DNA from: Anaerolineales bacterium
GTDB lineage: Bacteria; Chloroflexota; Anaerolineae; 4572-78; J111
NCBI GenBank assembly: GCA_020634855.1
Contig: JACKAU010000014.1
Coordinates: 1 to 64,000 of the forward strand
Length of the DNA: 64,000 nt
Direction of reading: 5' to 3'
This document shows positions 8,981-17,332 of the stretch, piece by piece. The position numbers and the translations under genes were made by a program. Under the pieces are notes generated by a model. It saw nothing but the letters and a program-made list of their open reading frames with translations, was not told where the DNA came from and searched no databases. How positions within the stretch are numbered: position 1 is the first letter of the stretch; each line of letters opens with the position of its first letter.

Positions 8981-9046
8981 ACCCTCTCACCCCCAACCCC
9001 TCTCCCTGAGGGAGCGGGGAGTCGCATTAGCGACGGGGTGAGGGTG
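8981..9046. repeat. GC-rich palindromic repeat between the membrane protein gene and coxG
   Basis: CCCTCTCACCCC (8982-8993) pairs with GGGGTGAGGG (9035-9044). Inside, CCCCTCTCCC-TGA-GGGAGCGGGG forms a second stem. This CCCTCACCCC/CCCCTCTCCC type of hairpin is a common dispersed repeat in many genomes. It splits the coxDE-membrane protein transcript from coxG and may attenuate or stabilise mRNA ends. Confidence 0.6.
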
Positions 9047-9090
9047 AAACACGATTTTCATTGTTGGTGTGTCTCAATTTTATTAACCGC

Positions 9091-9750
9091 TCAGAGCAGC
9101 AAGCCCCCATCAGGCAAAGCCAGAATGCCCACGCCGAGCAAAGCGATACCCCAGATCAGATCGAAATTCAACCAACGGCGTCGCCCGAGCGCTGAACCGA
9201 ACCGAGTGTAGACCAGCCAAGCCAGGCCCACCGTTACTCCCAACATAGCCAGGGTGTGCAAGGCGATCCCCAGCGACAGGCCGGCGCCCAGCGTCAACTG
9301 CCCGTGACCCGAGCCGCAAATCGCCGAAATACCGAGCAGCGCCGGAGCCACCAACAAGCCCGCGCCGTGGGCCATCGCCATCACAAACGACCACCACATC
9401 AAGTTCGACCGGCGCATGGGGCAGCCGTCGGCTTCAGGCCGGCGGTAATAGGTGATGATTTTGTAGCCTCCAAAGCCCAGTAAGGCGATTGCCGTCAGTA
9501 GTTGCAGCGTGCCGGTCGACAGGAAGCGAATGCCGCCCACCAGCAGCAGGGCCACCACGGCTACCGCTAGTGTATGCCCCATCGCCAACGGCAACGCCGA
9601 GGTCCAAATCGCTTTGGCGCTGCGCTGCTGCAAACCGACCGATAGGGCAAACAGCCAGCCCATACCGGGGTTGAGACCGTGATACGCGCCCGCGCCAATC
9701 ATCACCAACCAGGGCACGGCGCTGTCGGGCAGAAAGCCGCTCGGAAACAT
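9091..9750 (-). CDS. Polytopic membrane protein in cox cluster, NicO/RcnA-like metal transporter candidate
   Basis: 219 residues with about six hydrophobic helices. Several are marked by histidines next to glycine: AYHGLNPGMGW near residue 18, MGHTLAV near 57, MAHGAGLL near 120 and ALHTLAML near 160. This His-in-helix layout recalls nickel/cobalt transporters of the NicO/RcnA group, but the exact family motifs are not all present, so function is unproven. Its ATG overlaps the coxE stop (TAATG), so it is translated with coxE. Placement between coxE and coxG suggests a role in metal supply or membrane assembly of CO dehydrogenase. It could instead be an unrelated permease. Confidence 0.75.
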   Translation of the reverse strand: MFPSGFLPDSAVPWLVMIGAGAYHGLNPGMGWLFALSVGLQQRSAKAIWTSALPLAMGHTLAVAVVALLLVGGIRFLSTGTLQLLTAIALLGFGGYKIITYYRRPEADGCPMRRSNLMWWSFVMAMAHGAGLLVAPALLGISAICGSGHGQLTLGAGLSLGIALHTLAMLGVTVGLAWLVYTRFGSALGRRRWLNFDLIWGIALLGVGILALPDGGLLL

Positions 9751-10963
9751 TAGGTTCCTCGCCCTGCGGCTGCCGGTTGAGCCGGTAGGGTGGGCCGCAT
9801 CGAACGGCGGGAGCCGAGCGAGCCGAGATGCTCAGCCAGAGCCGACAAACTCTGCATATTGTGGATCGGTAGAAAATCGTCGACGAACGGCAGGGCGGCG
9901 GCCATGCCTTCGACCAGCGGCTGGTAGGTTGCTTTACCGAGCAGCGGGTTAAGCCAGATCAGGCGGTGACAGCGGCGGTGTAGATACGCCATCTCGCGCT
10001 TGATGAGGCTGACATCGCCGCGCTCCCAGCCGTCGCTGATGATCAGCACAATCGCGCCCCGCCGCAGCACCCGGCGGCTCCACTGCCGGTTGAATGTCTG
10101 CAAGCTCTGGCCGATGCGCGTGCCGCTGGCCCAATCGACCACGCGATGGCCAGCCTCATCGAGCGCCCGATCGATGTTCTTGATTTTGAGATGGGGCGTG
10201 ATGCGCGACAGGCCGGTGCCAAAGACGAAACTCTCCACGTGTTTCAGGCTGTGCGACACCGCGTAGAAAAATTGGAGCAGCAGCCGGGTGTATTTTTCCA
10301 TCGAACCGCTGATATCGGCCAGCAGCACCAGGGGGCGCTCCTTGATTTTCTGGCGCTGCCAGTTCAAGTGCAGCGGTACGCCGCCATGTTTGGTCGCCGA
10401 GCGCATTGTCCGCCGCAGGTGGAGCAAATCCCCTTTGGCGTCCGGCACACGCCGCCGCGTCTGGCGCAGGCTGACCTGCCAGCGCATGTCGCGGATGAGC
10501 TGCTGATGGTCGCCAGTTCCTCCGGCGTCATCTCGGAGAACTCCTTAGTTTGCAGCAGTTCGGCGTCGCTGAAGGTCTGCGATTTGTCGGCCACGTCGAT
10601 TTCCGGGTCGGTCTGGCGGGCTTTGAAGGCCATATAGGTGACGATGTTGAACTGCGTCGCCGGTCGAGGCCGGTGACGCGGGGCGACCGGCGCTTTTTGA
10701 CCGCGCGTTCCGCCGCCTGCGGGTACCACTCGCCAAAAGCGGTTGAAGATGACGTCAAACAGCCGCAGGTTTTCGTAACGATTGAGCAGCAAGCCACGGG
10801 CGGTGTAGTACACCTGCGGCCGTTGGCCGATATCGATCATTTCTAACGCGCGGGCAAAATCCATCGCCTGGTCGGTCGAGATGGGGATGCCGGCCTGGCG
10901 CAGCATACCGATGAAGAGCAGGATATTGTCCAGGAAGGTTTGGTCGGCGGTCGATGGGTTCAC
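9750..10963 (-). pseudogene. coxE: CoxE-like von Willebrand factor A protein, split by a one-base frameshift
   Basis: Two frames together give one CoxE protein of about 404 residues. The N-terminal part (10963 to about 10500) runs MNPSTADQTFLDN... to TPEELATIS. The C-terminal part (from about 10505 to 9750) continues RDMRWQVSLRQTRRR and contains the VWA metal-ion site DISGSM and SDGWERGD. The break lies near 10496-10510: on the minus strand the sequence reads ATCAGCAGCTCATC, where one extra C after ATCAGC would restore ...ISQLIRDMRW. CoxE works with the AAA+ ATPase CoxD (VWA-MoxR pair) in maturing the Mo-S-Cu site. It overlaps coxD by 4 bases and the membrane protein by one. The frameshift may be a real mutation or an assembly error; all flanking cox genes are intact. 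Confidence 0.88.
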
Positions 10964-11841
10964 GCGGCCAAAGCCTCCTCGACCAACGCCTGGGCGACAG
11001 AACCACGGATTTTGTCGACGTCGTCCTGGTATTTCAAGATCAAGCCCAACGTGGCGTTGACCACCGCCGTATCCAGCGTCTGGCTGTGTAAATGGCCCAA
11101 GGCTTCGGCCCAGTCGAGTGTTTCGGCCACGCCGGGGAGTTTGTACAACTCCTGCCGGCGCACCCCTTGAATAAAGCTAACCACCTGCGCCGCCAGCCGC
11201 TCGGAAATACCGGGTACTTTCAGCCGGACAATCTCAATCTCTTTGGCGCGAGAGGGGTAATCGATCCAGTGGTAGATGCAGCGCCGTTTGAGGGCATCGT
11301 GGATTTCACGCGTTCGGTTGGAGGTAATGATGACGATGGGGCGCTGGCTGGCTCGGAGCGTACCGATTTCAGGGATGGTGATTTGGAAATCGGACAGCAG
11401 TTCCAGCAGGAAGCTCTCGAACTCCTCATCGGCCCGGTCGAGTTCGTCGATCAGCAGCACCGGGGCTTGGTCTTGGCTGTGGTTTAAGGCCAGGAGGAGG
11501 GGGCGCTTGAGCAGGAATTTCTCGGTAAAGATATCGTCGGTCGCGAACGTTTCACCGCGCTGCTGGTGAGCCTGGATTTCGAGTAGTTGGCGAGGGTAGT
11601 TCCATTCATAGACGGCCTGGTTGAGGTCCAAACCCTCATAACATTGCAGCCGGATGAGCGGCGCGCCGAAGTGGCGGCTCAATACCTTGGCAATCTCGGT
11701 TTTACCCACGCCGGGTTCGCCTTCGAGAAATAGGGCTTTACCCATTTTGAGGGCCAGAAACAGGCTGGTACTCAAACCGACATCGGCAATGTACTGTTGG
11801 TCCTCTAGCAGTGAGGTTACATCTTCAACTGTATTCAGCAT
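10960..11841 (-). CDS. coxD: MoxR-family AAA+ ATPase, CO dehydrogenase maturation factor
   Basis: 293 residues. Walker A GEPGVGKT is at about 40-47, Walker B LLIDELDRADEEFE near 127, sensor 1 ITSNRTRE near 163, and a helical lid follows. The family is MoxR/CoxD; CoxD is needed for ATP-dependent sulfuration of the Mo ion in CO dehydrogenase. It is the first gene of a tightly packed minus-strand set (coxD, coxE, membrane protein). AGGAG sits only one base before the ATG, an unusually short spacing. A 16-base perfect palindrome at 11899-11914 lies about 60 bases upstream. Confidence 0.93.
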   Translation of the reverse strand: MLNTVEDVTSLLEDQQYIADVGLSTSLFLALKMGKALFLEGEPGVGKTEIAKVLSRHFGAPLIRLQCYEGLDLNQAVYEWNYPRQLLEIQAHQQRGETFATDDIFTEKFLLKRPLLLALNHSQDQAPVLLIDELDRADEEFESFLLELLSDFQITIPEIGTLRASQRPIVIITSNRTREIHDALKRRCIYHWIDYPSRAKEIEIVRLKVPGISERLAAQVVSFIQGVRRQELYKLPGVAETLDWAEALGHLHSQTLDTAVVNATLGLILKYQDDVDKIRGSVAQALVEEALAA

Positions 11842-11898
11842 ACTCCTAGCTTAGCGAAAAGCAAGGGGCAAGACAAGTACCAGCGGGGTCAAGATGGG

Positions 11899-11914
11899 TG
11901 AGCCATATGGCTCA
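11899..11914. promoter_or_regulatory. 16-base perfect palindrome upstream of coxD
   Basis: TGAGCCATATGGCTCA is fully self-complementary and lies 58-73 bases before the coxD start codon, in the gap between coxD and the two-component pair. Size and place fit an operator for a dimeric regulator. No second copy was noticed in the window, so this is a guess from symmetry and position. Confidence 0.4.
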
Positions 11915-11922
11915 TTAGAGGG

Positions 11923-11991
11923 TAAACAGTAATTAGTAATTGGTAAATGGTAATTAGGCTAAATAACTAATTACCATTTACCAATTACCAC
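11923..11991. repeat. Inverted pair of heptamer arrays
   Basis: Left arm 930-957 of the 11 kb line reads as consecutive 7-mers TAATTAG, TAATTGG, TAAATGG, TAATTAG (11930-11957). The right arm, from 11967, reads CTAATTA, CCATTTA, CCAATTA as the complement. The whole can fold into a hairpin of about 25 base pairs. A relative with the same 7-mers is at 23479-23534. It lies directly after the stop of the LuxR-type regulator and may end its transcript. Confidence 0.75.
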
Positions 11992-11993
11992 TT

Positions 11994-12635
11994 CTAAACC
12001 AAATTACGGCGGATGGCTTCGGCGGCGGCTTGGGCGCGGGTATTGACGTTTAATTTTTCGAAGATTTTGCGGAGTTTGCGCTTGACGGTAGCGTTGCTGA
12101 GGTACAGTTCGGCGGCGATCTCGGTGTTGCTGGCGCCTTCGACCAGCAGTTTGAGGATGCGTCGCTCTTCGCCATCCATGGGCGGGGTATCCGGCATAAA
12201 TTTAGCCGGGCTGGCAATAGAGCGGCGGATGACCGCCCCGGCGATTTTGGGGCTGAGAAAATGTTCGCCCTGGTGTGTGGCCCGAATGGCGTTGACCAGC
12301 ATCTCATCGGAACTGCTTTTGAGGACATAGCCCAGCGCTCCGGCTCGCAGCGCCCCCATCACGTACTCATCATCATTGAACGAGGTCAGCATCAGGACTT
12401 TGGCCTCCGGCTGGGTTTGTCGAATCTGTTTGAGAACTTCAACGCCCGACTCACCCGGCAAGCGAATATCCAGCAGGGTGACATCCGGCGGCTCCTGCTC
12501 GATTTGGCTCAGAGCGCCGTGGCCATTTTCGGCTTCACCAATAATCTTGAACTCCGGGTAGTTTGACAACAGGCTGCGAATTCCCTGACGGACAATGGAA
12601 TGGTCGTCAACGACTAGGATGTTAATGGACGCCAT
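11994..12635 (-). CDS. NarL/FixJ-type response regulator (receiver plus LuxR HTH)
   Basis: 213 residues. The receiver domain has the acidic pair VVDDH at 8-12, phospho-acceptor Asp56 in LLDIRLPG and Lys near 106 (VLKSS). The C-terminal LuxR-type helix-turn-helix is VEGASNTEIAAELYLSNATVKRKLRKIFEKLNV. It overlaps the histidine kinase gene by 14 bases, so they form one two-component system. The pair is next to and transcribed in the same direction as the cox genes, so cox regulation is possible but unproven. Confidence 0.93.
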   Translation of the reverse strand: MASINILVVDDHSIVRQGIRSLLSNYPEFKIIGEAENGHGALSQIEQEPPDVTLLDIRLPGESGVEVLKQIRQTQPEAKVLMLTSFNDDEYVMGALRAGALGYVLKSSSDEMLVNAIRATHQGEHFLSPKIAGAVIRRSIASPAKFMPDTPPMDGEERRILKLLVEGASNTEIAAELYLSNATVKRKLRKIFEKLNVNTRAQAAAEAIRRNLV

Positions 12636-13941
12636 TGAGCTGTACCTCGTTGGGGGCGGGGATGGGAATAGGGACCGTCAACTCGACGCGTGTGCCCTGG
12701 CCCGGTTGGGTTTGAATCGATAAATGCCCGCCCAGGCTCTCGGTGCGCTCTTGCATGCTCAGCAGACCGAAATGGTCGAGCGTATTGAGCCGCACCGCTT
12801 CCAGATCGAAGCCTCGGCCGTCATCGATGATGGTTACCTTGAGGCGGCGCGGTGAGAAAACGGTGATCACATTGGCCCGGCTGGCCTGGGCGTGGGCGCT
12901 GACGTTTTGCAGCGCCTCTTGCACCAGCCGGTAGACGCTAATCTCCGATCTGGGCGGCAGCCGGCGCGGATCGCCTAAAATTTCGACATCGCAGGCCAGG
13001 CCGGAATATTGCTCAAATCGGATCGCGTATTGGCGCAAGGCCGGCCCCAAGCCCAGCTCATCCAGCGACGGCGGGCGCAGGTCGTGAATCGCTCGTTTAA
13101 TCTCGGCATCGACCCGATGCAAAATCTCGCGCACCGTTTGCAGCGACTGGCCGGCCTGGGGCAGGCTACCGTTACCTAGCCGCTCTTGGGCCGATTTTAA
13201 CTCCAGCATCGCCCCAATCAGCAGTTGGCTGGTGCTATCATGCATATCCTGGGCAATACGCTGCCGCTCCCGTTCTTGGACATCAACCGTTTCATTGAGC
13301 AGGCGTTGGAGGATAGCAGCTTTGTCGGCCAGAGACTCTTTGGCCTTCTGCAACTGCTGAGTGCGGGTGGCGACTTTTTGCTCCAAGCTCGCCTTGGCGG
13401 TGGTTAGCTCTTCATATAATTGCACGTTGTGGATGACGATGGCCACCTGCGCGGCGTAGGTCATCAACAACTGCTCATGGTCATTGTCGTAGGGCTGGGG
13501 GCGGTTGGCCACGCCGATCATGCCGATAGGCTTGTCTTGCACTCGGAGCGGCACCCCCAGAAACGTCCGTACCGGTGGATGGCCGACAGGCTGCCCCAAC
13601 TTTCGCGGGTCGGACATCGCATTTTCGGAGCGCATCGGGCGATTCTCCAGCACGGCGCGGGCGAAGATATTGGGCCGAAGGGGGATAAGATGGAAACGTT
13701 CATAAAATTGCGCGGATGGGTGAAAGCCCTCGATGGCGGCGACATCCATAGCCTTACCATTGGGGGTATTAAGGCCGATAAAGCCGAATTGGGAGCCGGT
13801 CAGATCGAGGCACTGCTTCAGAGCCGTATCCAAGACCGAATCCAGGCTGCGTAGGGAAGATAGCTCCACCGCCAGATGGTAGAGCGCCTGGAGTCGTTCG
13901 TGCTGCTGGCTGGTTGGGTGCGGAGCAGGAATTGTCATCAT
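12622..13941 (-). CDS. Soluble GAF-domain sensor histidine kinase (HisKA_3/NarX-NreB type)
   Basis: 439 residues without transmembrane helices. A GAF domain spans about 25-165, then a coiled coil (ELTTAKASLEQKVATRTQQLQKA region), then a HisKA_3 dimerisation domain with the phospho-His in RQRIAQDMHDST near 230. The HATPase_c domain ends the protein, with N-box EALQNVSAHA, DDGRGFD and GLLSMQER. The GAF domain would sense a cytoplasmic small ligand or redox/gas signal; the ligand cannot be told from sequence. It partners the overlapping response regulator. Confidence 0.92.
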   Translation of the reverse strand: MMTIPAPHPTSQQHERLQALYHLAVELSSLRSLDSVLDTALKQCLDLTGSQFGFIGLNTPNGKAMDVAAIEGFHPSAQFYERFHLIPLRPNIFARAVLENRPMRSENAMSDPRKLGQPVGHPPVRTFLGVPLRVQDKPIGMIGVANRPQPYDNDHEQLLMTYAAQVAIVIHNVQLYEELTTAKASLEQKVATRTQQLQKAKESLADKAAILQRLLNETVDVQERERQRIAQDMHDSTSQLLIGAMLELKSAQERLGNGSLPQAGQSLQTVREILHRVDAEIKRAIHDLRPPSLDELGLGPALRQYAIRFEQYSGLACDVEILGDPRRLPPRSEISVYRLVQEALQNVSAHAQASRANVITVFSPRRLKVTIIDDGRGFDLEAVRLNTLDHFGLLSMQERTESLGGHLSIQTQPGQGTRVELTVPIPIPAPNEVQLNGVH

Positions 13942-14040
13942 TGCCTTTTCCTATCTGAAACACATTGAAAACCCTATTTGAACCGAGTTGGGGGTAAGTA
14001 ATTGTAACCTATCCCCCTTCTTTGTCAACCTCAATTTAAA

Positions 14041-14829
14041 TTAAGTCAGATTTGGATAGCCGGGCTGAGGCATATGCCCGGTAATCAGGTCATTAAACCG
14101 CTGCTCGGTCCGGCTGATACTCGCTTTCACCAGGGTATCAAGGTTAAACCAATGGGTGCGTACTCTGGCCGTGTTAATGTTAGCTCTGAAATCTTCCAGC
14201 TTTTGGCAGCGAACATCAGCAGCCGGTCGGTCAAACATATCGACCAGGGCCAGAAATTCACCTTCGGAGGTATCGGCCTGGACAAAGGTGCGCGCCCCAC
14301 ACAACGTTGCTTCTAAATCGGCGCGGGGAATAATCGGAATAATGTCAACAACCTCAATCTCAGCCAAGCCCTTGACAATCGCGCCATAATCTTGGGTTTG
14401 TCCACGGGCCACTTCATCGAGCGCAGCAAAGGCCGGACCGGGACCGATATCGAAAAAGTGCATCCAGGTTTCACGCTGCCACATATGCTTCGATACTTCA
14501 TCGACGCACAGATGACACAGGTAGCCTAACACAAACGCCTGCGCTTCGGGGTCGAGTTGGGCAAAGGGCGCCCTGAGGAATTCGGGTTGGCGCTGAAGAA
14601 ACGTGGCGCTCCGGTGCGAGGCCATTAACTCGTATTGACCGTAGCGATCAAAGAAGTGGGTATCGCGTTGGGAGAGGGTGGTTGAAGCTTTATCGACATC
14701 CGGGGCAATACAACCAAAACAAAACTGGCCGTAGAGCATCGTTTGACCCGTAACGGGCCATGGAGTTATTGACTCGACAGTGGGCCAAATTTTTTCTGCA
14801 ACTAGAAAGTGAGTATTAAATGGGGCCAT
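14041..14829 (-). CDS. Zinc-dependent phospholipase C-like protein
   Basis: 262 residues resembling the Zn_dep_PLPC-like family: FNTHFLVAEKIW at the N-terminus, GCIAPDVDK, DTHFFDR and the metal-ligand-like GYLCHLCVDEVSKHMW near residue 150. No signal peptide is seen, unlike secreted PLCs, so it is probably cytoplasmic and its lipase activity is doubtful. It stands alone on the minus strand between the kinase and an AIM24-like gene. The family name rests on the His/Asp pattern only. Confidence 0.7.
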   Translation of the reverse strand: MAPFNTHFLVAEKIWPTVESITPWPVTGQTMLYGQFCFGCIAPDVDKASTTLSQRDTHFFDRYGQYELMASHRSATFLQRQPEFLRAPFAQLDPEAQAFVLGYLCHLCVDEVSKHMWQRETWMHFFDIGPGPAFAALDEVARGQTQDYGAIVKGLAEIEVVDIIPIIPRADLEATLCGARTFVQADTSEGEFLALVDMFDRPAADVRCQKLEDFRANINTARVRTHWFNLDTLVKASISRTEQRFNDLITGHMPQPGYPNLT

Positions 14830-14862
14830 CTCAATTATCCTGTAATCTAATATTCAGACTAA

Positions 14863-15645
14863 TTATTCACCACTAATGATATCGCCCAACATATCGCCGC
14901 CAAAGCCGGCGACGCCTCTTTGCTCCCCAACTTGAGCCGAAGCGCCGGCCAAAATACGCTGGGCCAGACGCGACAAGGGCAAACTTTGCAAATAGATTTT
15001 GCCCGGCCCGCCTAGAGTCGCCAAGAATAAGCCTTCGCCGCCGAACATTGCGTTCTTGAAGCCGCCGATAAATTTGATGTCGTAATCGATCGAGGGGGCA
15101 AAGGCGACGATACAACCGGTGTCAACTCGCAAGGTCTCGCCCGCGGCCAACTCGCGCTCGATGATGGTGCCGCCCGCGTGGACAAAAGCCATACCGTCAC
15201 CCACCAGCCGCTGGAGGATAAAGCCTTCGCCGCCGAAAAAACCGGCCGATAGTCGCTTGGTAAAGGCCACTTCAATTTCGATACCGGCAGCGGCGCATAA
15301 AAAGGAGTCTTTTTGGCAGATAAACGTACCACCGAGCTGGCCTAAATCGAGCGGAATGATCGTTCCCGGATACGGTGCGGCAAAGCCAACATGACCTTTC
15401 GATCCCGGCGCGCCGTGGTACAGAAAGGTGGTAATGAAGAAACTCTCACCGGTCATAGCCCGCTTGAAGCCTTTAAAGAGACCGCCAATGAGACCACCAC
15501 CGCCGGTGCCGGTATCCATTTGAATGCCGTCTTCCATATAAGTCATCGTCCCGACTTCGGCCCGCACCCCTTCGCCCGGATCGAGTTCGATTTCAACCAG
15601 TTGTAAATCTTCGCCAAATATTTTGTAGTCGATTACATCGGCCAT
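14863..15645 (-). CDS. TIGR00266/AIM24-family protein
   Basis: 260 residues from ATG at 15645, chosen because AGGAGA lies 7 bases before it; an upstream ATG at 15693 would add 16 residues that do not fit the family. Features are the N-terminal VRAEVGTMTYMEDGIQM and the glycine-rich GGGGLIGGLFKGFKRAMTGESFFITTF, then beta-rich repeats with GGEGFILQRLVGDG and FGGEGLFLATLGGPG. This is the AIM24 jelly-roll family. The family's molecular role in bacteria is not established. It is monocistronic. Confidence 0.9.
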   Translation of the reverse strand: MADVIDYKIFGEDLQLVEIELDPGEGVRAEVGTMTYMEDGIQMDTGTGGGGLIGGLFKGFKRAMTGESFFITTFLYHGAPGSKGHVGFAAPYPGTIIPLDLGQLGGTFICQKDSFLCAAAGIEIEVAFTKRLSAGFFGGEGFILQRLVGDGMAFVHAGGTIIERELAAGETLRVDTGCIVAFAPSIDYDIKFIGGFKNAMFGGEGLFLATLGGPGKIYLQSLPLSRLAQRILAGASAQVGEQRGVAGFGGDMLGDIISGE

Positions 15646-15758
15646 ATACGTTCTCCTATAGGTAAATTCATTCAATGAAAAAGCGGATCGCAATTCCTAT
15701 TTTAAGGTCTCGCCGCGTATTTTCAAGTTCGAAATCAACTTTTCAAGACAAAAAGATA

Positions 15759-15784
15759 GGGGGATACAATATGATGTATCCCCC
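15759..15784 (-). terminator. Intrinsic terminator of the S41 protease gene
   Basis: GGGGGATACA and TGTATCCCCC form a 10-base-pair stem with a six-base loop. Read on the minus strand the stem is followed by ATCTTTTTG. It lies 30 bases behind the stop of the protease gene at 15814. Confidence 0.8.
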
Positions 15785-15813
15785 TGTGACACTTTAGTTT
15801 ATGACTTAAATGG

Positions 15814-17112
15814 TTACTTGGTAACCGTTAATTCTTGAGTTTGTTCCTCAACGGGTGCAGGCGCGGTCTGCGGCAGCGAGTCGAGCAGGTCCAGAGCGCG
15901 TAGCAGTTGCGCATCTTCACTAGCTAATAGCTCCGGTACGGTTATCTCTTCCAAATCGTCCGGCGAAAGCAAAGCCGTGCCAATCGGGAGTTCGACCACA
16001 ACATCCGGTTCGATGCCCTGCTTGCGAATGAGCCGGCCATTGGCGGTTAGCCACTGGCTGGTGCCCAACAGCAAAGCTGAGCCGTCGCGCAGATCAAACG
16101 GTTTTAACACGGTCCCCGTGCCAAAACTGGTCTCACCGACCACCTGGCCTCGGTCGTGATCCTGGATAGCCCCGGCGAAAATTTCAGACGAACTGGCCGT
16201 ACCGTGATTAATCAAAACCACAATGGGAATGTCCGGCGCGACCCCGCCCGACCTGACCGAAAATGCTTCACGTGATCCGTCGGCGTCTTCTTGGATAAGC
16301 ACGTTGCCGTCGGTCAAAAACTCACTGGTCACGCGAATAGCCTGCTCCAATAAACCGCCCGGATTGTTGCGTACATCCACAATCAGTTTGGTGGCGCCGG
16401 CGGCTTCAGCTTCTTTGATGGCTTCCACCAGATTATCATCAAGGTTAGCGCTAAATTGGCTCAACCGAACCAGGGCGGTATCGGTGCCAGGGACCATAGT
16501 CCAGTTAGCCGCCGGAACCTTAATTTCGTCCCGAACAATCTCAATTTCCAAACTTTCGTTCAAGTCAGGGCGAAACACCGTCAGCACAACCTTGGTGCCT
16601 CTTTCGCCCCGAATCATCTCAATCGTCTCGTTGAGCGACAGGCCGGTTACATCCGTGCCATCGACCTCGACGATGATGTCGCCGGCCTGAACGCCCGCTT
16701 TATCGGCCGGCGAATCGTCAAACGGCGCGACAATCACCGGCAGTCCATCCTCCAAACCCACTTGAGCGCCAATCCCAAAGAATTTCCCCGAAATATTCGT
16801 CCGCTGCTGTTTGACTTGCTCAGGGGTTAGAAAACGGGTATGGCCTTCATCACCCAGCGATTGAATCAAACCGTTAATGGCGCCATACGTAAGGTTCTGG
16901 GCGTCAAGGGCATCTTTATCGATAAAATTGCGATGGACAACTTGCCATACCTGCCAGAATACATCAAACTCTTCCGGCTGGTCTTGCGCCCGAACTATCG
17001 ACGGGCCTAGCATACTCCCGGTACTACCAAAAATAACGCCTATCCCGAACGCCCCGGACGTGATAATAAACAGGCCAATAACGACAATTGCGATTTTGAC
17101 GGATTTCTTCAT
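15814..17112 (-). CDS. S41-family C-terminal processing peptidase (CtpA-like)
   Basis: 432 residues. One N-terminal transmembrane helix or signal anchor (IAIVVIGLFIITSGAFGIGVIFG) is followed by a PDZ domain (about 100-190, DGLPVIVAPFDDSPADKAGVQAGD) and the S41 domain. The nucleophile is in GTASSSEIFAGAIQD. The residue expected to be the catalytic Lys in the usual FGKG motif reads FGTG (GETSFGTGTV), so the textbook Ser-Lys dyad is altered. Similar FGTG variants seem familiar from related bacteria, so the protein may use another base. It probably acts outside the membrane. An intrinsic terminator follows. Confidence 0.92.
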   Translation of the reverse strand: MKKSVKIAIVVIGLFIITSGAFGIGVIFGSTGSMLGPSIVRAQDQPEEFDVFWQVWQVVHRNFIDKDALDAQNLTYGAINGLIQSLGDEGHTRFLTPEQVKQQRTNISGKFFGIGAQVGLEDGLPVIVAPFDDSPADKAGVQAGDIIVEVDGTDVTGLSLNETIEMIRGERGTKVVLTVFRPDLNESLEIEIVRDEIKVPAANWTMVPGTDTALVRLSQFSANLDDNLVEAIKEAEAAGATKLIVDVRNNPGGLLEQAIRVTSEFLTDGNVLIQEDADGSREAFSVRSGGVAPDIPIVVLINHGTASSSEIFAGAIQDHDRGQVVGETSFGTGTVLKPFDLRDGSALLLGTSQWLTANGRLIRKQGIEPDVVVELPIGTALLSPDDLEEITVPELLASEDAQLLRALDLLDSLPQTAPAPVEEQTQELTVTK

Positions 17113-17332
17113 AATATCTCCAATTTGGGTGTAATGGTTGTCAGAAAGTCATCGAAATTATTTAGAAGGAGAGCTTAACACGAAGTGCGGTTTAGAAAGT
17201 ATTGTAGAGTCAGCTATTGCCGGGCGTCGGTCTAAAAGAGCCTACAACGACTTAAGATTTAGATATACGTTCAACTTTTAGTATATTCATTATAGCTTAA
17301 GACAAACTTAGAATAAAGTTACAGTAAAAAAA

